A DNA stretch of 64,000 nucleotides, taken from Cotesia glomerata. Taxonomy: Eukaryota; Arthropoda; Insecta; Hymenoptera; Braconidae. The position numbers and the translations under genes are program-made. Shown here one piece after another: positions 1 through 10,000 of this stretch (position 1 is the stretch's first letter; each line of letters opens with the position of its first letter). Location: positions 14,285,043-14,349,042 of the forward strand of contig NC_058166.1 of the NCBI RefSeq assembly GCF_020080835.1, in the 5' to 3' direction. The notes under the pieces are model-generated. The model was not told where the DNA came from. It did not search any database and saw only the letters and a list, made by a program, of their open reading frames with translations.

Positions 1-2670
1 CGAATAGTAGACAAATTTGTATTGCTGTACAGTTCATTCAGCTTCAGCAAGCATACACTCCCACTGGTTGTCGTCTTCTAGCAAGCCGAGTGCAAGGCAT
101 GCGTCTTTATATGTTGGATACTGTTGCCCATTTACTTTACGTATATCTTGAAATGATAATGGACCAGTAACATTAACCAACAACAGTCGAAGATAAAAGC
201 ACTCGGTGTGTCTTGGATTGACTGTAAATAATCGCCCCAAAGCGTTCGATTTAAATAAATTGAGACATGCATCAACTGGTGAGCCTTGCTTGCGGGGCAT
301 CCATTTTTTTGTTTGAGCCCATGTGAAATAGCGTGGTACTTGTGAATAGAGTAATGTTCTTACAAAGGCACCAAAATCATCCGTACGATTACAAAGTTCA
401 AAAAATGCAGTGAGTGTAGTTTTAGGTGGATTTGTAGCACGATCAATCACTATCTTGTTCGTGAAAAATACACGCTGACCGTTTTCAAGATGAACGGATA
501 ACTGAACAACTGCTGGATCCCGTTCATGAATTGGAAAACCGAAGATACGCCAAGCAGCTTCATTGGAGCTGATGTACCGACCAATTTGGTAGAGCGTAAT
601 TTCATCGTTTTTATTCATTGGAGGAGCATTTACATTAGTATTTTCTATTCTAAACACAGCCATATCATTGCCTTTATGTTCATACTTGCAAATACATTTG
701 GTGCTCTTCACAGAACTGCAAAACTCAACATTAATATGAGCATTGTATGTCTTGCTTAGCAGAGGCGAATACGGCACCACCCTACGATTGTCAATGTCAA
801 TGTCTGTGTTGCTAATATTTTTAATAAATGATTGTCCGCCATTATCGGGATTTCTTCGACGATATATTGGATATCCGTCGGTATTTGTTATCGTATCATT
901 AGTGAAATCTTTAGTACATTTTTCATCTGACATGCAAGGCGATGAACGATGAAGAGTTCCGCATGGACCATGGATCATGTTTGCTGTAACAATATCAAAC
1001 AGCTCTTGGTCAGTAGACGGATCTGGAATTTCCGCAGAAATGATTCTATCGATTTCTTCAGGACGGATTTTGTCGATTAACCAAACCAAAATGTGCGCAT
1101 GAGGTAATCCTCGCTTTTGCCACTCAACTGAATACAGCCAGCAACCTGTGGGACCGAATACATGTAATTTAGTAATGAAACTTATTAGAGACTTCAACTT
1201 TTGTCTGAATACACGTGCTGTAATGTCATGACGATGTATTGCATTTTGGCCAGGCAATAGCAAAGATGTAATCTCTGGCCATTTTGGATTACATGTGAAC
1301 GTGATAAATAAACACGGTCGTCCATATTCGCGCACGTAAGCTATAGCATCCTGTATATATTCTTGCATAAGACGTGGACTGCCTACGTGCGATGATGGTA
1401 AAATGACAGAGTTATCAATTTCGGCGACGTCGGCGTTGTTGTTAATAGCGTCTCGTAAGTGAATGTACTCTTCCGCACGCAGCTTGAGTAGATTATATCG
1501 TAAGTATCGTAGTCGTTCGCCCTCTATCTTCGCGTACATGTCGACCATGAATTGTTGACAAAGCTCACGACATCGTAGAATGACGTTGTCCAGGCCGCGC
1601 CGAATCATTAATCGGTACGCATAATAATCTTTCGAGCTAACGTTCTTGTTTTTTTCAGCCCCTGTAATAATATATTTATGAATATTAATTTAAATTAATT
1701 ACGTTCAATAATTTAATTGTTTTGTTAAATGGTTAATGATCAAGTTCATAATAAATGAAGTACCTGATACGGGATCTCTTTGTTTTATGTTTATGCAATA
1801 TCCGTCTTGCTCCTTCCAGAATATTAGCAGATATTAGAGAGCGTCATATGAACGATGTGTATCAGCAATGAACTGAAGATTATTATTTCTTCAACGAATC
1901 ACAATTTCTCGTGTACCTGTACGATCGCCAACCATGATTCCAGCAACGTCTTCAACAACAGGTGCATTGAATCTACGAATATGTTCTCCAGCTGGTGTTT
2001 TATCAGGATTAATGACAATTGCGTGATTATCGCTTTGTAATTTGTGCATGTGTGATTTGAATATTTTCAACAATTCATTGTGCTCGTTCAATAGAGCGTC
2101 CAAGTCGCTGACGATGCGCCTGGCAAAAAATGAATCAAGGTTATTATAGTCACAACGTGCATTCACGCGATTGGCAAGTGCGCTTCCGGAATCCTCGCCG
2201 CCCATGAAGTAGATTTGTAAAAATTTATGTGGTTCGTTTGGCATTGGCAGCAATGAGCCCATTTTATGATAAACTTGGCCTCTGATTTTGAATGTAGAAT
2301 TGTATTGTTGAGCATTAGCATTAGTATTTCGAACTATTTCTGTTGCTCCAAACGATGTCATTTGAAAGCATGAATTGAATGTTCGAATTGACTTCAGGAA
2401 TACGTTAGAATCTGGATCCGTGCCGATAAGTAAACCGTTCAATGGTTCAGGTGGTGTTTCAATTTCAGGTAGTTGTACTTTTTCTGACGCGCAACACATC
2501 CCAGGTGGCTCATTTTTGAATTTGAGAGCATGATAATGCGGACATTCCTTATCCATAGCACCAATTACCACTTTTGAATGAGCATAATATTCAATATCGG
2601 GCTCATACTGGACTGCTAGACGCAAAAATGAATCAGATGTAAATGCACGATGTACCTGTTGGCGTTGTTG
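1..2670 (-). pseudogene. Helitron Rep/helicase-like protein, broken and truncated
   Basis: This encodes the rolling-circle replication initiator of a Helitron. Coding blocks lie at about 2625-1891 (N-terminal region with the CPHYHALKF and PPGMCCA Cys-containing stretch) and 1608-34 (Rep region). The HUH nickase motif reads as LPHAHILVWL within the 1608-34 block, preceded by the typical FITFTCNPKWPEI stretch. Damage in the same frame includes a TGA and a TAA between 1891 and 1800 and a TGA at 34-36, just after MLAEAE, where the family normally continues toward the helicase. A 102-nt segment (1662-1763) with GT-AG ends interrupts the frame, and removing it restores the family sequence. The frame also continues upstream of 2625 to a stop near 2670. 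It is not functional as it stands. The family call is secure; the exact ends are not. Confidence 0.88.
1662..1763 (-). other. Intron-like 102-nt interruption of the Helitron frame
   Basis: Read on the minus strand, the segment begins GTACTTC and ends TTATTACAG. Joining its flanks gives DPVSG-AEKNKNVSS in one continuous frame, which matches the usual run of Helitron proteins at this place. Either it is a genuine small intron or an insertion that happens to have splice ends. RNA evidence is not available. Confidence 0.55.
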
Positions 2671-2739
2671 GTCATTTGTTCAGCGTCTATTAACCGTGAA
2701 ACGGCGTGATTGTCATTGTTCTAATTTTATAACTTCATT

Positions 2740-3215
2740 GCATAACAACATATATATGTATTACATATCTATATATGAAAAATATATCAAAAATGCATGT
2801 ACTCAAATAAAAGTTCCTGATGAGTGTAACATCAGGATGAGCTTATATCTATAAAAATGTCAATAGTTAAGAAACGACATTGTTTCTTGTAAACTAATGA
2901 TATTTTTGAAAATATAAGCTCACCCCGACATTACACTCATCGAGACCTTTCATTTGAGTACCCACATCAATTTTTTCATATATTTATATATATTATATAT
3001 ATGTATATATGAAAAATATATCAAAATGCATGTGGGTATTCAAATGAAAGCTCTTGATGAGTTTAACATCGGGATGAGCTTATATCTTTAAAAACATCAA
3101 TATTTAAGAAAGTACAGTGCAATTTAACAAAAGTCATTATTTAATAAAGCAACATTTTATTTATCCATAGTTTACAAGTCACGGCAGTCACACTGACTGC
3201 AAGGTTGTTAGTAAA
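2740..3215. repeat. AT-rich hairpin-type interspersed repeat, copy 1
   Basis: The stretch consists of alternating direct and inverted sub-units around TATATA cores. Recurring pieces are ACTCAAAT, GAGTGTAAC, GATGAGCTTATATCT and AAATGTCAATA. It ends near 3165-3215 with a block containing ACAAGTCACGGCAGTCAC. The same modules in reverse orientation make up 17548-18172. No coding potential is visible. It is an interspersed repeat of unknown class. Confidence 0.7.
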
Positions 3216-3865
3216 ATTTAAAAAGTTTTATGATTACTATAATTAGTAATGCACGGGGGAGGCATGATAGTAAATAAAATTTCACGTAATTATTTTTGAA
3301 AATTATATAATTCATAAATAATATTAATTACATAATAATGCTTATAATGTACTAGGCATTGTGTTGTATTTTTTTAGTCTTTTACATGTCTAATCTAATA
3401 CGTACATAAATTATTACAAATAATCAGATTAATAAAAATTTTCCACTCAACTTCAAAGCCTCAGATAGTAATTTAAAATTTTCCCGCAAATAATTGTTCA
3501 CCCTTTAATTTACCTTGCAAAATTTTTAAAGCTAGCATTAATTAAATATATTTGTATATATTTATTATAAAGTTATATCATATATTTATATTTATATATT
3601 TATGTAAATATCGAAGCATCATTAAATTCAACGGCCTATAAAATATAAACCCGTCAAATAGTCAACACTTTAAATATAAATTTGCATCAACTAATATCAA
3701 TATCAATAATTTTTTTACTTAATCTGTGTATAATATTATAAAAATTCAGAGGCTGAAGGGAAAGTGGACGTTCGTTCAAGTCAAAAAATGAAAAAAAAAA
3801 TCAATTTTATCAAATGTGTTAATATTATTATAATTGACAGTATCTTTAGAAAGTAAATCAGTAAT
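3216..3865. other. Non-coding, 3' flank of the HSPB8-like gene
   Basis: Strongly AT-rich sequence between the repeat and the HSPB8 stop codon. The part next to the stop should be 3' UTR. Several TTTATT runs, which read AATAAA on the gene strand, could act as poly(A) signals, but none can be singled out. Confidence 0.5.
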
Positions 3866-4060
3866 TTAGCTGTGGGCGATGGGAATTAATTTTTCTCCGG
3901 CGCCCAACGCTGGAAGTGGAGCCTCGACAGTCAAAACACCATCTTTGCTAAGGGATGATTTAATAGTCTCAGGGTTGGTTCCTTTTGGGAGTAAAAATTC
4001 ACGGTTGTATTCCCTGTACACCGATTTGCTCTCTGTTTTCTCCTCGTGCTTTGCGTGGAC
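3866..4060 (-). CDS. HspB8: HSPB8-like exon 3 (terminal)
   Basis: Acceptor TTTTTAG ends at 4061. The exon encodes the second half of the alpha-crystallin domain and the C-terminal LIPIAHS, followed by TAA at 3866-3868. Confidence 0.93.
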   Translation of the reverse strand, partial: VHAKHEEKTESKSVYREYNREFLLPKGTNPETIKSSLSKDGVLTVEAPLPALGAGEKLIPIAHS

Positions 4061-7000
4061 CTAAAAATATAAATTTTACAAATTTAATAAAAATTTTCAA
4101 ATCTCTAAAAACGCAATTTGTAATTTTTAAACGAATATTTGATATTTAATATTTATTTTTTCAGCATACATGTCTATAGAAATGCAAGAGCATCTGTCAT
4201 ACAGTTAGATATTACAAAATTACCCTATATTTTACAAAATATTTTAAAATATATATAAAAAAAAAATACAAAATGCATAAAGAGTTAGAGAAATACTAAT
4301 ATTGTATAAATTTCATATGGAAGTGGTTAAAACATAACACTTGTAACACAGAATATTGTACTATTACAATAACAGATTCATGATCCAAACTTTTATCTTA
4401 TAGATTAGCGTTTTTTTAGAATAGCAACTATTCATTTATTCTTATCAATTAAAAAAAATAAAGAATTCTCTTTGCGGAGTTTTTTTCCTCCTTGGAGTAA
4501 ATTTTACTCCGGAGGGATTGAATCAATGAAAAATCTACTCCACAAATTTTTTACTGCCTATCTATCATTCTTATCGCGGAATTTCGATTTATAGGAAGGA
4601 AAGTAGGGTTCACATAAAAAAACGGGAAATAAATAAAGGGAAATGTAATGATTGTACGATAAACTTTTATCTAAATATATTGGACAAGTTTGCGTGATCG
4701 CATCATATCACCGGTGACTTATTAATATAAAGTCTGTGTAATCTGATCAGACGTGACCTAAATGCACGCATCTGTCTAGTTTAACACAACATAGACTAAT
4801 TTTTCTGACCCGTTTGTTGTATATAAAATTTCAAAAGTATAATTTATGTTTCCGAATAAAATAAATTATCTAAATAAATCCAAAGAAAAGTCTTTTATTT
4901 TGATCGTTAAATATTCTGAAGGGCGAACCGGACTATCGACCAGTGGGCAGTCTTGCGTGCTATGACTCACCGGTTACTCGGTACACATAAAATTCATCGA
5001 ATTTTAGAGTAGGTCAGTGAGAAAGCATTAAAAATTTATTGCACATACTAAAAAATACTATAGATTAAATATTCTTCGAGACCATTAGCTTGCTAGCTTA
5101 CTGTCTGCTATAAATGAATGTTTTAACAGCTGGTAATTCTCTGTCTCTGGCGACCACAAGTCGGAATAATCAAAAAATAATGTTATGCCCAAATTATTTC
5201 TTGAATATTTTATGTAATTATAAATTATTTGAAGATATTTCAATTCTCTATTTGAATCTTTAAATAAACTAAGTAGTTCACTGAGTCGGTGAGCTCGTCT
5301 CGATATAAATCAGGTCAACGCAAATATGCGTGGGTGGAAATAAGAAACTTTTAACTAAAACGTCAATTTTATTTCTTCTCAACCTCATTTACTCTTCTTC
5401 ATACGACAAATTTATTTAGTAAATTGTTTTTTTTGCTTACAACAAAAGGTTAAGTCGCTACCAATTCGGGTGAATTTATTCTTGCGATATCTCTTGAAAG
5501 ACTTTACCAATTTACTAAATTCTTTTTTTACTACCTCCGGAGTCCCTTTTTACAGAAATCTACCAAAAATAGTAACTCAATTCGGTAGCGTAATTCGCCG
5601 CCATTTTTTTTTAACTCTGCGAAGCTGCGATTCGAAAAGCGCGCGAAATTTAAAATCAAAATTGTCTAATAATTTAATGAATGAATGAACGAATGAATAA
5701 AAATAAATAAATTTTATTAAAATACAAATTATTAAGTAACAATCAATTGTACGTGGGCATTTCAGAGTACTTAAATAGCAACCGCTGTGCGCTACCAAAA
5801 ATAACTCGACCCTGACTGTGTACTAAAAGACCTCACGAAGCTCGATGCGCTTCACAAGTCAAAGTGTCACTCTCTCTTCCCAATCTTATTTTTATTGCTA
5901 AATAAAACAACAAACTGAACATATACATGTACAAGTTAAGCAACAAATCGTGCCGGAAATTTTTCTCAAGTCTCTATCGGTAAATACTACCGACTCTCTC
6001 ATCACGTTCTCGTTAAAGGTCACATTACCGCGTGAATTTACTTTATATATTTTTATAATTCGATACCAATCGACGAATTTTATACGCGAGAAGTAATTTC
6101 CGTAGCATTAATCTGGTGAATATAATTTTTAATTACAACTCAGTGAATAACCGCAGACTTAAAAGTGAAAATTACTCTCCGTTTATTGTATAAAAACACT
6201 CGGTACTTAAACTTGTAATTTAAAACGCCCAGATCGTCTTACTTATTGTGCAAAATGTTTTTTTTCTTATATTTTAATTAATTTTTATTTCAAAGTCTAT
6301 AAACGCGTTAGCTCAGGGTTGGCTTTTAGCCTTGATGACGAACCACTTATCGACCGTGAGTGAGTTTTCGATCTTTTTAAGGTCTGACTGTGTGACCCGA
6401 AAACCTTGACCACAATTTTATAAATTACTTTTATGGAGATCTATATATAGTTGTCCTTAGCTACTAAATTAGCGATTGATTATTTATTTATAAAATATAT
6501 TTTATTTATTTATTTAGAGCAAATAGAAAATTTAAAGCTTACGAATCAAATCTTTTGAGAAGAAAGTCCGTTGACCTGAATTCTGAATTCCCTTGGAAAT
6601 AACGGTGAACTCTGATCTTTTTTCAGTCTAATGTAACTATCGTGAGCGAGGTGTCATTATAACTGACTAACAACTTAGAAACTTCCTACACCTACCACTT
6701 GTTGATTCTAGAGTGATTGTGGAGAGCAAATAGATATAATATAATGATTTCATTTATTATTCGTTTTCATTGGTCTTATCGAAAGACAAACAGTGATATT
6801 TGTTAATTATGTGGAATATAATAGGGCGTCTCGGATTTTTTTTTAACGTTATTTCGAGAAACTAATTTATACAATATACAATGTGGGATAAGACGGTATT
6901 TACAGTGCTGTAACCAAGGAGAGTTGTTCTTATTTTTAGAATATACTATTTCAGTTCGGCGCTATATGCACGGTAAATTCTCTTTGCTTGGCACCTTCTA

Positions 7001-10000
7001 GGCGAGACTTGAGATTTAAATTTAATGCAAACGAAAAAAGTTTATTCATTTTAGAAATTAATTTTTTTTGTTAATCAGTGCGCTCATAAAAAAATAGGTG
7101 ATTCGAGAGAAATATTGTTCGTGGAAGAACATTATTATTGTTAAGAGGATCTTAAGTTTTGATTCAAGAATTTCTAGTCTTGAAACATCTTCTTTTGGCG
7201 AAAAAAAAATCGGAATCTAACGATTGATAGCATACTATCAGAATTACATATAATTAAATTCGATATCGATAAAGAATGTATTTTTTAAAAATTTTCTAAA
7301 AAAAAATTTTTTAAAAAAGAGCCACTTCAATTTTTTGCAACAGCGCAGAGGTAACACCATTAGTCTGGCACACATGGAGACAGAGTTCGATTCCCGTCGT
7401 CATTATTTCCATTATTTTTTTTTATTTAGAAAAATTGTAAGATCTAAATGTATAGAATCAATTTTTTTTAAGTGTATAATCAAAAATTTGTAGATTTTTA
7501 AGTTCTTAGAAATTTTATAAGAAAAAAATGTCTATAGACTTAAAATTTTAGTTTATCAAAAACATTTTTGGATATTTTTGTTGTGGACGGAAAAAATTGC
7601 AATTTGAATCATTCGAATATTGTTTTTTTTAAATATAAATAACTAATTTTTTACTATCAAAACCAATTTAAAACTTTTTAATATAAGTTTTACTATTTAA
7701 ATTTTAAACTTCTTTAATTTAAAAACTTTTTTGAATTAAATATCAAATTCTTTTTGATTTAATATTTTTCTTCGACTAATTTTTTTTTTTTTAGTGTATA
7801 TATTTTATTTATAAAAGTAAAAATTTAGCGCGCCAAATTATAATTAATATGAAGTGTGATATGTTATAAAATTTAAAGTAGGACAAAGTGAAATATCTGG
7901 CGAAATTCCAATAATTCAACAAGTGCATACCAAGAGCTTGTTGTCGACGGTCTTGACAACTATTTCCTCAGGTGTGTATTGAGAGACATCAAATCTGAGC
8001 TTCAGCATTTTGTTGTCACCCTCATCCTGGATGAGTGGGCTGTTGAGACCGTCCAACCAGGTGCGTGAGTCATGTTGAGGAGCGACTGAGCTGTTGTGCT
8101 GAGTACTTTGCTGCGTGGTTGAACTAAAATCAAATAAATTAACAATTAGTCCCACTATTTTACTAAAAAAAAAAAAAAAAAAGACAGTCTTAAAGACGTA
8201 TTAAACTATAATTGTCAACATAAAAAATGAAGTGCGATGATCATTGCGTTTCGTGGCGATACAATCTAGAATTTTTATAAGAGAGTACATGTATAAGAGA
8301 AGAAATACGAATATTTCTAATCAAACTTCGTCCGCCTTCGGCGAGCGCGTTTGATCCTTAAACTAACATTCATGTTTTTGATCTAAATGTAGCGAAATCA
8401 TAATTAACAATTAGCCAGCTAATGATGATAATAACAATAACAATAACTTTTTGAGACCCAGTTGTGAATCGATTGAATTATAGCCTAACAATTTTAAAGA
8501 AATTCCTAATTAGGTTTCCGTTGATATCGATTATTATTAGTATCATTTATCATTAGTTATTTATTACTGATTAATACACTGTAAAAAATTTATAGAGTAA
8601 ATAATTTTTCATTGATTTATTCCTCCTGGAGTGTGAAATTCACTCCGGAATGGACTTTATGTGTATTATTAAAAAAACAGTCCGCAGAGTGGATTCTTTA
8701 TTTTTTTTTTAATGAATAAGAATAAATAAACAATTGTTACTCGTATAAAAATTACAAAATGCGTAATTAGAAATTTTTAAAATTAATATATAACCTTATT
8801 CTTAGTTTGATACGATAAATTTTTAATATTTAAAAAAATTGCATCAATATTTTTTTTCTACAAGAAGTATTTTTTGATAACATTAAAGCAATCAATTTTA
8901 TTTTTAAATAAAATTATGTAAAAATTTGGTTTAATGTTCCAAAGTCAAATTCTTGTAAAAAATATAATTAATATTTTGAAACTTAAACTTGAGATAAATT
9001 GTTTGAAGTATTAGTTCAACCAAACAAAACAATTTCTCATTCATGTATAAATAATACAGACTTTTTCTCGTTATTTTCTTTATCTTTAATTAAATTTGAA
9101 TTAATTTTTTTTTTTTAATTAATGTTATTTAATTTTAAATAATTTCTATTGATGTATATTGCTGATAAGAGTATGTTGATTAATAAATAAATAAATTAGT
9201 TGATAATTTTGTAAATGAAACTAGTTTCAGCTAATAAAAATTTATTTTAGTACAAAAACTCCGTATTCGAATGTTTTTCCAATTAAAAAAATCTTCAGAT
9301 TTATTTTTTACGCGGAGTGTTTTATTTCTTCACTCCGTATTCATCCCCGATTTTTTACAATGTATAATTCAGCTTTTGCTCACTCATTAATTAAAAACAT
9401 TCGTATGCTGTGGATTCGATAATAATAAAAAAAAAAAAAAAAAAAAAAACATTTAAAAAATCAGCGTGCGTAATATTAGTGACAGATGAAAGCTGAAAAA
9501 AAGTTTGCAGGATAATAAATTAATAAAATCTAAATCTAGTCTACGGCTAAGTCTAGGTTCTGCGTGTCGAACATACATGTCAGAGAATGAGCGATAAATT
9601 TATTTGTTGTTTAATGAGTTGATTCTAAAATAAACAATAATTTATTGCTGTGGAGTATTGCTTGTTGGTTTATTAAGTGTCACCTGGTGAAAGACTTGTC
9701 GAACGCGGAGCGCTTGGGTGGTGAGGCAGGATCGACCTTCTCCCAACCCTCCGTCTTTGAGGTCGTCGAGGTCCGATGCTCACTGCTGCTCGTATGGTGG
9801 CGGCTGGCGTATACATATTTGCATAACATCGGATTATTTTTGTTAGTTTACCAACCAATTGCCAAAATGCCGATAGCATTAACTTATATATTAATTCTTT
9901 CAATAATATTATTATCAAACATTTGTTTAAAGGAATATCAAAGTTATTGTCGGTATTTATCTTATAAAATTTCGATAAGTTCAAAACTTTTCTCGTATAA

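Larger units (their letters stand above)
1..2690 (-). mobile_element. Degenerate Helitron (rolling-circle transposon), left end outside window
   Basis: The minus strand encodes the N-terminal and Rep portions of a Helitron Rep-helicase. The Pif1-like helicase part and the 3' terminal hairpin would lie to the left of position 1 and are not visible. The upper limit is approximate: the reading frame can be followed back to about 2670, where an in-frame TGA interrupts it. No clear 5'-TC terminus was identified. Several in-frame stops show that this copy is not autonomous. Confidence 0.85.
4061..7930 (-). other. HSPB8 intron between exons 2 and 3
   Basis: Largely AT-rich, non-coding sequence. Recognisable contents are a CTCCGGAG-bearing palindromic element at 4410-4570 and a tRNA-like remnant at about 7340-7400. 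A less AT-rich stretch at 5570-5650 contains GCCGCCATTTT. Open frames of 60-75 codons near 5470-5800 have no family signature and were not called. Confidence 0.8.

Noticed and set aside
1..2690. Endogenous viral origin for the left-end coding sequence
   Set aside because: The HUH motif, the preceding FITFTCNPKWPEI stretch and the Cys-rich N-terminal part fit a Helitron and do not require a viral source.
5570..5650. GCCGCCATTTT (YY1-like) and a short ATG frame in HSPB8 intron, possible alternative promoter
   Set aside because: The frame is only about 14 codons, with no donor in phase. A single short motif is not enough to call a promoter.
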